From Actinomycetes bacterium (GTDB taxonomy: Bacteria > Actinomycetota > Acidimicrobiia > Acidimicrobiales > Acidimicrobilacustridaceae), in the NCBI GenBank assembly GCA_029782025.1, contig JAKOVR010000105.1, positions 53,249 to 117,248 of the forward strand: a stretch of DNA of 64,000 nt, given 5' to 3'. The position numbers and the translations under genes were made by a program. Under the pieces are notes generated by a model that saw only the letters and a program-made list of their open reading frames with translations, was not told where the DNA came from and did no database searches. Position 1 is the stretch's first letter, and the number at the start of each line of letters is the position of its first letter. Below are positions 43,407-54,000 of the stretch, in pieces.

Positions 43407-43700
43407 TCAGGCCGCGGGGCCGGCCGCGGCCAGGGACGAGGCGACGAAGGTGACGAGCTCGCCCACGGTCATGGCGATGAGGTCGTCGAGCTCCATCGCG
43501 GCCAGCCAGGCCACGAAGTCGACCTCCTCGCCGTAGCGCTCGGTGAGCTTCTCGGCCAGCGTCACGAACTCGATGCTCTCGAGCTCGAGGTCGTCGTTGA
43601 ACGAGGTGTCCATGCCGATCTCGAGGTCGAGGAGGTAGTCCTCGCCCACGATGTCGACGAGCATGGCCGACACGTCGGCCAGCACCGAGTCAGCGGTCAT
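43407..43700 (-). CDS. Free-standing acyl carrier protein
   Basis: 97 residues from ATG 43700, which overlaps the stop of the synthase gene upstream by 11 nt. The phosphopantetheine attachment site is Ser42 in DDLELESIEFVTLAE, a variant of the D-S-L motif with Glu before Ser. The length is slightly longer than a stand-alone ACP because of a hydrophobic Ala-rich tail. Its acidic helix II is typical. It may be loaded by the PPTase domain fused to the upstream protein, and may be the acceptor of the finished chain for the hydrolases and transferases downstream. Confidence 0.88.
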   Translation of the reverse strand: MTADSVLADVSAMLVDIVGEDYLLDLEIGMDTSFNDDLELESIEFVTLAEKLTERYGEEVDFVAWLAAMELDDLIAMTVGELVTFVASSLAAAGPAA

Positions 43701-46700
43701 TGGTCCAGGCGACAACGAACTCCCCTTCGGTGGTGGTGATGGTGGTGGTGTCGATCCAGCGGGTCCCCACCCGGTGGCGGGTGCCGTCGATGCGGTCGAT
43801 CTCGAACCGGGTCGGCCGGCCCTCGAGGCCCGTCCCTTCGGCCTTGGCCGCGGCCTCCTTCACCGCCCAGCATCGCGTGAGCACGAGGTCGTGGTCGCCC
43901 GGCTCGCCCTGCACCAGCCGGCGCTCCTGCTCGGTGAGGGTGAAGGCGGCGAAGTGCGGTGCCCGCGGCTCGACCCGCTCCACGTCGATGCCCACCGCGG
44001 GCCCGCCCGGACGGCCCACCATGGCCACGGCCAGCCAGTCGGTGTGGGCGAGAGAGATCGACCGGTCGCTCGCCGCCTCCGGTCGCGTGACGACGGGACG
44101 ACCGCGCCCGTCGTGCCCGATGCCCACCTCCACCGGGAAAGTGCCCTCGGGCAGCACGGCCCGGACAGCCTCCTTGGCCGCGATGCGCCCGAGCAGCCAG
44201 TGTCGCTGCTCGCGTGGGTTGCGCGCCTCGTAGGCGGCCCGCTCGACCGCGTCGGTGTAGCGACGGGCCATGAGCTCGCGCGAGGCGCTCGACCGCCACC
44301 GCTCCCGCACCAGCACCCACGGCCCGTGCACCTCGGCCAGCGAGGCGCGCTCGGGGAAGCGCAGCAGCGGCCACACCACCTCGTCGCTGTCGAACCGCTT
44401 GTCGGTCCAGCCCCGGATGCGGCACCAGACGGCACCATCGGCGTCGAGCAGCTCCATCGAGGCGGTGACGGCGTCGTCGGTGTGCTCGTCGATCCACACG
44501 GTGCACGGCACCGGCTCCCCGGCCGCCGGCGCGGGCCCGAACCACTCGATCGCGGTCACGGCCATCGGCAGGGCGAGCCGGTCGAGCTCCTCGCGCTGCA
44601 TCACCCAGTACCCCATGAGCTGCCCGGCGTTGTCGAGCAGCGCGCCGGGCGTGTCCGGGCTCACGATCACGCCCCGGATGCCGTCGTCGGCCACGGGGCC
44701 GAGCTCGGCGATGCCCTGGTACGCCGGCCCGTGGAACATCCAACGCTCGGCGTAGAGGTCGACCGCGGGCACATCGGAATCGCGCTCGTTGGCGAGACCG
44801 CGTTCGGATGCGGGCGGCGCCGCCGGGAAGGCAGGGGCGAAGTGCACGGTGCCCCGGGCGTAGCCGTCGAGGACGACGCGGACGTCCACGGTGCCCCGGC
44901 CGGCGTCGTGGCGGGTGGCCCGCACGGCGAGCGTGGTCGGTGGTGCGGCACCGATCCACCGCAGCGCCCGCACGTCGGACACGCCGACGGGGACCAGGTC
45001 GTGGACGAGCGCCCCGGCCTGCTCGACCAGCACGCCGAGCGTGGCCGTCATGGGGAGGACGGGGAACCGGTCGGCGTCGTCGGGCCAGCCGTCGGGCTGC
45101 CGGTAGAAGCAATGGTCGATCAGCCACGGCATGGCGGTCAACGACACCTCGATCTCGCCTCGGTGCTCGCTCGGCGGGGTGGGCGGGGCCGGCGGCGGCA
45201 GGGGCGAGGAAGCGGGCGCGGCCCGGTCGCCGAGCACGGCCAGCACGGCCTCGCCGGCGTCGCGGGTCTCGGCCAGGACGGCGCCGAGCTCCGCCAGCAC
45301 CGGATCGGCGCTGGCCCGGAGGTCGGCCAGGCGCGGGTCCGGGCCGGCCGCACCGGCGGGGACGGGCCCGGGCTGGTGCGACAGCTCGAGCCCGGCCAAG
45401 GACACGAGCGGCGCCCCGAAGCCGAGCGGGCGGCCCCGTCCCGGCCGGTGGGCCAACCGGTCGAAGCGGACGCCGTCCTGCCCCTCGGCCCACACCGCGG
45501 CGGCGACCCGGCGCAACTGGGCGAGGCCGGGACGCTTCGGCGTGGTCGCGGGGATGGCGAGGAGCGGATCGCCGGCGAAGGTGTCGTCGCAGAAGGCGAC
45601 CAGGCTCCCCACGCCGGCCTGGATCACGGCCTGCACCCCCGCGTCGCGGAGACGTTCGAGCAGCACGCGGAACCGGACCGGCTCGAGCAGGTGGCGGACC
45701 GTGAGCTCGCGCACCCCGTCGGGGTCGGTGGGGTACGGGGCCGCGGTGGTGGCCGACCACAGCGGCACCGTCGGGGCCTGGAGGGGCATGCGGTCGACGT
45801 GGTGGTGGAACTGATCGAGGTACGGGCCGAGCATGGGCGTGTGGAAGCCGGACTCGAAGGTGAGCTCCTGGCCCAGCACCTTGGCGTCGCGGGCCCGGGC
45901 CAGGACGGCGCGCACGGCCTCGCCGTCACCGCAGACGATCGACTGGTGCGGGCAGTTGTCGTGGGACACGACCACGCCGGGCTCGTCGGCGATGAGCGCG
46001 GCGGCCTGCTCGGCCGAGCACCCCATCGCCGCGAACGCCACCCCCGGCACCCGGAGGTCCTCGGGGTGGATGCCGTCGACGAACACCTCCACGTCGGCCG
46101 GCGGGATCAGCTCGCTCGCCACCATCGCCGTCCACTCGCCGATGCTGTGGCCGAACACGAGATCCGGCGTGATGCCCACCTCCCCCAACGCCCGGAACAG
46201 CAGGCGGCCGACGTCGACGATGGCTCGCCCCTTGGCCCCGAGGTGCTCGTCCGCCCGCGCCAGGTCCGGCGAAGGCCAGCCGAACCAGGCCGCCACGTCG
46301 TCGACCCGCGGATCGAAGACGGGCTCCACCCCGGGGAAGGCCACGGCCAGGGCTCCCCCGCCGGCCCCGAGGCGGGGGGCGGGCGAGAACCACAGGTCGC
46401 TGCGCCCGTGCCAGCGCTTCCCCTGGGCGACCACCCGACGAGCCAAGGCCAGTCGCTTGGCGTCGGGCGCCACGAGCGCGAGGCGGACGGCCCCGTCGGG
46501 CGCCGGTGCGGCGCCGATGCCGGCGAGGAGGGCGGCGTCGGGCGCGTCGAGCTGGGCGGCGAGATCGGCCACGGTGGGGGCGGCGAGGAGGAGGATCGGC
46601 TCGGCCGCCGGGTCGAGCCGGGAGGCGACCGGGGGCAGCGGGTCGACGGCACGGGCCCCGCGCCCGGTGGCATCGAGCACCACGTGGGCGTTGATCCCGC

Positions 46701-48060
46701 CGAAGCCGAAGGCGTCGACCGCAGCCCGCCGCGTGCCCCCGGCCGGGGTGTCCCACGGCTCGGCCGTCTCGACGAGCCGGAAACGGGTGCCGGCCAGGGC
46801 CGGGGTGGGGTCCTCGGCGTGGAGGGTGGGCGGGAGCACCCCGTGGTGCACGGCCATCGCCGCCTTGATCAGGCCGGCCACACCGGCCGCCGGCATGGCG
46901 TGCCCGATCATCGACTTCACCGAACCCAGTCCGGCCCGCTCGGCCCCCTCCGCCGGGCCGAAGAAGGCGGAGAGGGTGGCCAGCTCGGCGTCGTCACCCG
47001 CCCGCGTGGCCGTGCCGTGGGCCTCGACCAGCCCGATCGAGGCGGGTGCCACCGAGGGGTCGTCGATGTCGGCCCAGGCCCGCTGGAGGGCCAGCACCTG
47101 CCCGGCGACCTTGGGCTTCATGAGGGACGCGTCCCGCCCGTCGCTGGCCACACCGACCCCGCGGATCGAGGCGTAGACGCGGTCGCCGTCGCGCTCGGCG
47201 TCGTCGAGACGCTTCAGCACCACGATGCCCGACCCCTCCCCGATGAGCAGCCCGTCGGCCTCCCGGTGGAAGGGGCGGATCTGTTGGCGGCGGCTCAGGG
47301 CCCCGAGCTGGGTGAAGACGCTCCACAGCGTGACGTCGTGGCAGTGGTGGGTGCCGCCGGCCAGGACCACGTCGCACCGGCCCGACCGCAGCTCCCGCAC
47401 GGCCTGGTCGACGGCGAGGAGCGACGAGGCGCAGGCGCCGTCGACGGTGTAGGCCGGGCCGCCCAGGTCGAGCCGGTTGGCCAGCCGGCGGGCCGCCAGG
47501 TTGGGCACCAGGCCGATCGACGCCTCCGGCCGGGCCGGCCCGAGCCGGTCCTGGATGGCCCGGCGCACGGCGTCGACGGCGTCGGCGTCGAGCCCGGGCA
47601 CGACGTCGCGCAGGACGGCCGCCACCTGGTTGGCCGTGCGGACCCGTTGGTCGATGCGGGCCAGGCCCGGGGTGAGGTACCCGCCGCGGCCGAGCACGAC
47701 CCCGACCCGCTGGCGGTCCCCGAGGGCGCGGTCGGCCCCGCCGGCGTCCTCCAGCGCGGCCGCGGCCAGCTGCAGGCACACGAGCTGGTCGGGCTCGGCG
47801 TCGTCGACGGCCACCGGCATGATGCCGAAGGCCTCGGCGTCGAAGGCCACGGCGCCGACGAAGCCACCCCGGCGGCAGGCGAAGCGGTCCGGTCCGGGCG
47901 GTTCCTCCGGCGCGGCGCCGAACACGGTCGGGTCCCAGCGGTCGGGCGGGACCTCGGTGATGGCATCGTGCCCAGCGACGATGTTGGCCCAGTAGGCGTC
48001 GAGGTCGGCGGCCCCCGGGAACAGCGCGGCCATCCCCACGATGGCGATGGGGACACTCAT
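43690..48060 (-). CDS. Synthase protein B: KS-AT-DH-PPTase polyketide/PUFA-type synthase
   Basis: 1456 residues from ATG 48060 (ATGA overlap with protein A). Ketosynthase, residues 2-460: VDGACASS with Cys210, EAHGTAT with His348, MIGHAMPAAG with His387, all catalytic residues present. Acyltransferase-like, about 570-850: GHSIGE with Ser639 and SGFHTPM with His740, but the usual GQGSQ is replaced by AFPGVEP. Double hot-dog dehydratase, about 966-1230: PWLIDHCFYRQ with His983 and LLDNAGQ with Asp1143. 4'-Phosphopantetheinyl transferase, about 1260-1450: GIDVERVEP and CWAVKEAAAKAEG. This resembles PfaC-like and enediyne-type synthases with fused PPTase. It should extend and dehydrate chains and activate ACPs. 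Confidence 0.88.
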   Translation of the reverse strand: MSVPIAIVGMAALFPGAADLDAYWANIVAGHDAITEVPPDRWDPTVFGAAPEEPPGPDRFACRRGGFVGAVAFDAEAFGIMPVAVDDAEPDQLVCLQLAAAALEDAGGADRALGDRQRVGVVLGRGGYLTPGLARIDQRVRTANQVAAVLRDVVPGLDADAVDAVRRAIQDRLGPARPEASIGLVPNLAARRLANRLDLGGPAYTVDGACASSLLAVDQAVRELRSGRCDVVLAGGTHHCHDVTLWSVFTQLGALSRRQQIRPFHREADGLLIGEGSGIVVLKRLDDAERDGDRVYASIRGVGVASDGRDASLMKPKVAGQVLALQRAWADIDDPSVAPASIGLVEAHGTATRAGDDAELATLSAFFGPAEGAERAGLGSVKSMIGHAMPAAGVAGLIKAAMAVHHGVLPPTLHAEDPTPALAGTRFRLVETAEPWDTPAGGTRRAAVDAFGFGGINAHVVLDATGRGARAVDPLPPVASRLDPAAEPILLLAAPTVADLAAQLDAPDAALLAGIGAAPAPDGAVRLALVAPDAKRLALARRVVAQGKRWHGRSDLWFSPAPRLGAGGGALAVAFPGVEPVFDPRVDDVAAWFGWPSPDLARADEHLGAKGRAIVDVGRLLFRALGEVGITPDLVFGHSIGEWTAMVASELIPPADVEVFVDGIHPEDLRVPGVAFAAMGCSAEQAAALIADEPGVVVSHDNCPHQSIVCGDGEAVRAVLARARDAKVLGQELTFESGFHTPMLGPYLDQFHHHVDRMPLQAPTVPLWSATTAAPYPTDPDGVRELTVRHLLEPVRFRVLLERLRDAGVQAVIQAGVGSLVAFCDDTFAGDPLLAIPATTPKRPGLAQLRRVAAAVWAEGQDGVRFDRLAHRPGRGRPLGFGAPLVSLAGLELSHQPGPVPAGAAGPDPRLADLRASADPVLAELGAVLAETRDAGEAVLAVLGDRAAPASSPLPPPAPPTPPSEHRGEIEVSLTAMPWLIDHCFYRQPDGWPDDADRFPVLPMTATLGVLVEQAGALVHDLVPVGVSDVRALRWIGAAPPTTLAVRATRHDAGRGTVDVRVVLDGYARGTVHFAPAFPAAPPASERGLANERDSDVPAVDLYAERWMFHGPAYQGIAELGPVADDGIRGVIVSPDTPGALLDNAGQLMGYWVMQREELDRLALPMAVTAIEWFGPAPAAGEPVPCTVWIDEHTDDAVTASMELLDADGAVWCRIRGWTDKRFDSDEVVWPLLRFPERASLAEVHGPWVLVRERWRSSASRELMARRYTDAVERAAYEARNPREQRHWLLGRIAAKEAVRAVLPEGTFPVEVGIGHDGRGRPVVTRPEAASDRSISLAHTDWLAVAMVGRPGGPAVGIDVERVEPRAPHFAAFTLTEQERRLVQGEPGDHDLVLTRCWAVKEAAAKAEGTGLEGRPTRFEIDRIDGTRHRVGTRWIDTTTITTTEGEFVVAWTNDR

Positions 48061-51000
48061 GACCAGCTGCGCATGAACACGACCTGGGGCGCCGGCGCCC
48101 CCGCGGCCAGCTCGCCGAGGAGCAGATCGACCGCCTCCCCGGGCGGCACGAGCCCGATCCCCCGCCGCTCGTAGGCCCGGGCCAGCTCGGGCGACACCAT
48201 GCCGCCGCCGTCCCACGGGCCCCAGTCCACGCTGAGCACGCGGGGCGTCGCGCCGGTCGCCGACCGGGCCATGGCGTCGAGCGCGTCGTTGGCGGCGGCG
48301 TAGTCGACCTGGCCCCGGTTGCCGAACACCCCGGCCACGCTCCCGAAGAGGACGACGGTGGTGTCGGGCCCCACGGCACCGACGATCGTGCCGGCGCCGC
48401 ACACCTTGGTGTCGAACACCCGGGCGAAGCTCTCGGGCTCCTTGTCCCGCAGCAGTTTGTCCTCCAGCACGCCGGCACCGTGGATCACCAGGTCGATGCG
48501 GCCGAGGCGGCGATGCACCCCGTCGAGCGCGGAGCGCAGGGCCACGGCGTCGCGCACGTCGGTGGCCACGTAGGAGGCGTCCACGCCGGCGGCGGCCAGC
48601 GCGGCCATCGTCGCCCGCATCTCGCGGTCGGCCAGCAGGCGCCGCACCTCGGCCTCGATCGCGGCCGGCGCCAGGCCGCCGCGGGCGGCGAGGGCGCGCC
48701 GCAGCGCCACGTCGTCGGTGGCGTCGACCGTGTCGGCGCCCTCGTCCCCGTCGGGCCATGGCGACCGCCCCATCAGCACGATGCGGCTCCCCGTGCGCTC
48801 GGCCAGGGCGACGGCCACGGTGGCGGTGATGCCGCGGGCGCCGCCGGTGAGCACCACCACCCCGTCGGGGCCGGGGAGGAGCGTGCGGTCCGTCGCCGCC
48901 GGGGCGGGCTCGGGACGGGGACGGTGCTGGACCCTCCCGGACGGACCGATGCCCACGACGACCGGCCCGTCGGCGAGGAGCTCGGCCACCACGACGTCGG
49001 CGATCGACGCGGCGTCGGCCTTGGGATCCACGTCGACCATCCGCACCCGCGCCTCGGGGAGCTCCTGGGCCAACGTCTTGAACAGGCCGGCCAGCCCGGC
49101 ACCGGGCGGGAGGCGCAGGTCGGCCGGTCGCTCGGCCGCAGGGTCGGGCTCGCCCAGCCGGCCCCCGGTGCCGGTGACGGCGACGAGCCAGCGGGCCCCG
49201 CCGAGGGCGGCACGGCGCACCCGGGGGAAGACCTCGCGGGCGGTCACCCGGGAGGTGGGGGCGGCGGCACTCAGGTCGATGAGCCCGTCGGGGACGTCGT
49301 CGTGGTCGCCAGCCTCGGCACCGTCGGCCGGGGCGGGGAGGATGCGGACGGCGGCGTGGGCCCCCTCGAGCCGGGCGGCGAGGGCCACGGCGATGCCGGT
49401 GCCGTCGTCGACGATCTCGAAGCGGCGGCCGGCCAGCACGTCGACCGGGTCGAGCGTCGGCGCCGGCGCCGGTTCGAGCTCGACGACGAAGCGCAGCGTG
49501 CGGTCGGGCACGCCCGCCGACGACGCCGCCGGCGCCGACTCGCCCTGCTCGGGGTCAGGGCCGTCCGGGTCGAGGCCGTCCTGGTGGTCGCGGCGCTCCT
49601 GGTGGTCGGCGCCGTCCTGGTGGTCCACGATCCAGGCCACGATCCCGTCGACCGTCTTGATCTGGGCCAGCTCCTCCACGACGGCCTCGTCGATGGTGTC
49701 GCCGTCGGCGCCGGGGAGGCCGACCCGCTCGGCCAGCTCGCCGAGGATCTCGATCCGCTTGATGGAGTCGATGCTCAGGTCGGCCTCGAGGTCGAGGGCG
49801 GGGTCGAGCATGTCGAGGGGGTAGCCGGTGCGGTCGGCCACGATGGCCAGGACCGCGGTGCGCAGCTCGTCGGGGCCGAGGACCGCCCGGGCCTCCTTCT
49901 CGGTCGGCGGGACCGGCGCCGACGGGACGGCAGCCGCGGCCGTCGGGGCGGCGACCGGTGTCGCGACCTCGCGGACGTCGAGGACCGGCGCGCCCGGGAC
50001 GGGCCCGCCGAGGTAGCGGAGCATGACCTCGCGCTGGGTGGCCACCAGCTCCCGCATGCCCCGCAGGTACTCCACCACCGCACCGTCGCGTTCGGGCGTG
50101 CGCAGGGCGGTGGCGCCGATCCCCTCGAGGCGCGGGGCCTCGTCCATGGGCCGCAGGCCTCCGGGCACCACCGCCCCGTCGCGGGTGCGGACCAGGTGGC
50201 CGTTGACGATCCACTGGGGGGCCGCCGGCACGGGCGTCCGAAGGTCGACGGGCACGGCGCGGTCCCGGTACAGCACCGTCGGGTCGACGTCGACACCGGC
50301 GACCGCCAGCTCGGCCACGGCGTGGACCAGCCGACGCAGGCCGTGCTCACCGCTGACGTCGGTGGCGATGGTGGTGTGGGGCCGGTCGCCGAGGATGCGG
50401 TCGACGAGCTGGCCGAGCACGCGGCCCGGCCCGCACTCCACGAACACCCGCACGCCGGCCTCGTACATGGCCTCGATCTGCTCGATCCAGCGGACCGGCT
50501 CGGCCACCTGGCGGGCCAGCGTCGCCCGCACCGCCTCGGCCGAGGGCTCGTACGGGGACGCCGTGGTGTTGCTCCAGACCTCCACCTCGGGCGGGGCGAC
50601 GGCGAGGGCGTCGAGCCGCTGGCGCAGCGCGGTCCGGGCGGCGCCGACGACGGCGGAGTGGAAGGCACAGGCGACGGGCAACCGCTTGGCCGCCATCCCC
50701 GCTTCGCCCACCGCCGCCACGGCCCGGTCGATGGCCGGGGTCGGGCCGGAGATGACGGCCTGGTTGGGCGCGTTCCGGTTGGCCACCACCACGTCGGCCA
50801 CCCCCGCGTCCGCCAGCACCGCGTCGACCTCGGCCGGCGGTGCCGCCACCGCCACCATCGTGCCGGGATCGTCGCCGGCCGCGGCGAGGATGGCCTCGCC
50901 CCGCAACCGGCTGAGCGGGAGCAGGTCGGCCCCCGGCAGGGCGCCGGCCACGGCCAGGGCGACCAGTTCGCCGTAGCTGTGCCCTGCCACCGCGTCGGGG

Positions 51001-54000
51001 TGGACCCCGAGGGCGCCGAGGAGCTCGGCCATGGCCATCCCGGCCATCCCCAGCACCGGTTGCGCCACCCGGGTGTCGGTGATGGCGTCGCGCTGGGCGG
51101 CCGCGGTGTCGCGGTCGAAGGCGGTGGGCGGGTACAGGAGTGGGAGCCACTCGGCCCCCGCCACCAGGTGGTGCCGCAACCACGGGAAGGCGACGAAGAG
51201 GTCGGCCAGCATGCCCGGCCGCTGGCTGCCCTGGCCCGGGAAGAGCAGGGCGAGGCGACCGCCCACCGCCTCGGGCTCGTCACCCGCCACCCACACCGCG
51301 CCCCGCTCCGGCGTGAACGATCCCGCCACCGCCAGCTTGGTGCGCAGGTCGGCGAGGTCGTCGGCCACCACGGCGACCTGCACCGGGCCGGACCCCTCGA
51401 GGGAGATGGCGGCGGCGACGTCGCGGAGGGCGGGGGTGGCCCCGTCGTGGTGGGCCCGGTCGAGCCAGTCGAGCACGGCGTCGATCCGCGCCGCGGCGTC
51501 GGCCCGGTCCTGCCCGCGGACGAGCACGACCTCGGCCGGCCAGGCGAGGAGCCCGGCCTCGGGCTCCGGGTCGTCGCGGTGGGCGGAGAGCACGGCGTGG
51601 AAGTTGGTGCCCCCGAAGCCGAAGGCGCTGACGCCCGCCACCCGTCGGTCCTCCACCCAGGGGACGGCGGCGGCGTCGATGCGGAAGGGACTCCGCTCGG
51701 GGTCGTACCCCGGGTTGGGGGTGCGGACGTGCAGCGTGGGCGGCCGCACGCCATGGTGGAGGGCGAACGCGGCCTTGATCACGCCGGCCAGCCCCGCCGC
51801 GCACTTCGTGTGCCCGATGTTGCTCTTGACCGAGCCGACCGTGGCCCGCCCCACCGGCGCGCCTGCGGCCGAGAACACCTCGGTGAGGGTGGCCAGCTCG
51901 GTGCGGTCCCCCACCACGGTGCCGGTGCCATGCGCCTCGACCAGCCCGACGGTGGCGGGATCGATCCCGGCCCGGGCGTAGGCCCGCTCGAGGGCCAGCT
52001 CCTGGCCTTCCTTCCGAGGGGCCGTCAGCCCGAGGTGGCGGCCGTCGGAGGAGCCGGCGATGCCCTCGATCACGGCGTAGATGCGGTCGCCGTCACGCTC
52101 GGCGTCGGCCCGGCGCTTGAGCACGATGCAGGCCACACCCTCGCCGAGGGCGATCCCGTCGGCGTCGGCGTCGAAGGTGCGGCACCGCCCCGAGGGCGAC
52201 AGCGCGTGGACGGAAGCGAACAGGAGGTAGTCGTTGATGCCGTTGTGGAGATCGGCCCCGCCGCACAGCACCATGTCCGACGTCCCGAGGACCAGCTCCT
52301 TGCAGGCCAGGTCGAGGGCGGCGAGCGAAGCGGCGCAGGCGGCATCCACGGTGTAGTTGACCCCGCCGAGATCCAGGCGGTTGGCGATCCGGCCGGCGAT
52401 GACGTTGGCCAGGAGGCCGGGGAAGGAGTCCTCGGTGAGGCGGGGCAGGAACTCGTCGATGGCCCCGTCGAGGTCGTGCCCGGTGAAGGTCGGGAGCATC
52501 GAGCGCAACCCGTAGGCGGCGGACAGGTCGGTGCCGGCCTCGGCCCCGAAGATCACCGAGGTGCGCGAGCGGTCGAACGTCCGCACGGCGTAGCCGGCGT
52601 CGTCGAGGGCCCGTCGGGCCACCTCGAGGGCCAGCAGCTGCACCGGTTCGATCGAGGCCAGCGAGCGGGGCGGGATGCCGTAGGCCAGCGCGTCGAAGGG
52701 GACGTCGGGGAGGAACCCGCCCCACTTCGACGGGGTGCGCTCCCCCGCCCGCTCCGTGAAGGCGTGCTCGTCGTAGTAGCGGTCGGCGTCCCAGCGGGCG
52801 GCCGGGACCTCGGTGACCGCGTCGACCCCGCCCACGATGTTGCTCCAAAAGGTGGCGAGATCCGGCGCCCCCGGGAACACCCCGGCCATGCCCACGATGG
52901 CCACGTCGACGGGCGCGGCCGGCGGCGTCACGGCAACGACGTCGTGGTCGGCCACCCAACGGGCGAGGTGGTCGGCCGCCCCGTCGGTGACCTCGCGGTG
53001 CAGTTCGGCCACCGTGGTGCGCTCGTGGCGGAGGGTGGCGACGTCGCCGATCATGTACATGCCGTCGCGCTGCTGCGTCGCCTCGTCGACCTCGACCAGG
53101 GCCTCGCCCTCGCGCACGACCCCCTTCGCCGCGATCCGCAACCGGCCGAGGTTGAGCTGCTCGAGGGTGGCCCACTGCTCCTGGGTGGTGGCCCCCGCGT
53201 CCTGCAGGCGCCGCCGCTCCGCCTCGAAGGCCCGCACGTAGGTGGAGTCGACGCAGCGGGTGGCGTGCCCGGGCGACGTCTCGAGCAGCACGGTCGAAGC
53301 GCAGGCCACGGCGGCGTCCTGGAAGGCCGGCACGATGGCGCCGCCGTCCACCGCCTCGGCGGTGAACAGGTAGGCCGTGCCCATCAGCACCGACACCTCG
53401 GCCCCGCGCTCGGCCAGCGGGGCGCCGATGGTGGCGACCATGGCCGCGCTGGCGGCGTCGTGCACCCCGCCGGCGAACACGATCTCGAGGCCGGCCAGCG
53501 AGCCCTTGCCGTCGGTCCCGCCGGCCGCGGCGAACCGCACCAGACGCTGGACCTGCAGGTCCCACAGGGCGAAGCTGTGGCGCGGCCCCACGTGGCCCCC
53601 GCACTCCCGGCCCTCGAACACCAGGCGCCGGGCCCCGTCACGGACGAAGCGGTCGAGGAGGCCGGGCGAGGGCACGTGGAGGTAGGTGGTGATGCCGGCC
53701 TCCTCCAGCGGGGCGGCCTGCGACGGGCGCCCACCGGCGATGAGGGCGCAGGGAGGGCGCACGTCGTGGACGACCTCGAGCTGCTCGGCCCGCAACTCGG
53801 GCGGCACGAACCCGAGGATGCCGACCCCCCAGGGGAGGCCGGCCAGGCGGTCGGCCGCGTCCTCCAGCAGCGCCCGCACCTCCGGCCCTCGGAGGAGGGC
53901 GAGCGCCAGGAAGGGCAGGCCCCCGGCGCCGGCCACCGACGCCGCGAACGCGGCCCGGTCGCTCACCCGGGTCATGGGGCCCTGCAGGACGCGCGCCGGA

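Noticed and set aside
43651..48174. 1507-codon open frame on the plus strand
   Set aside because: Antisense shadow of synthase protein B with biased composition and no domain.
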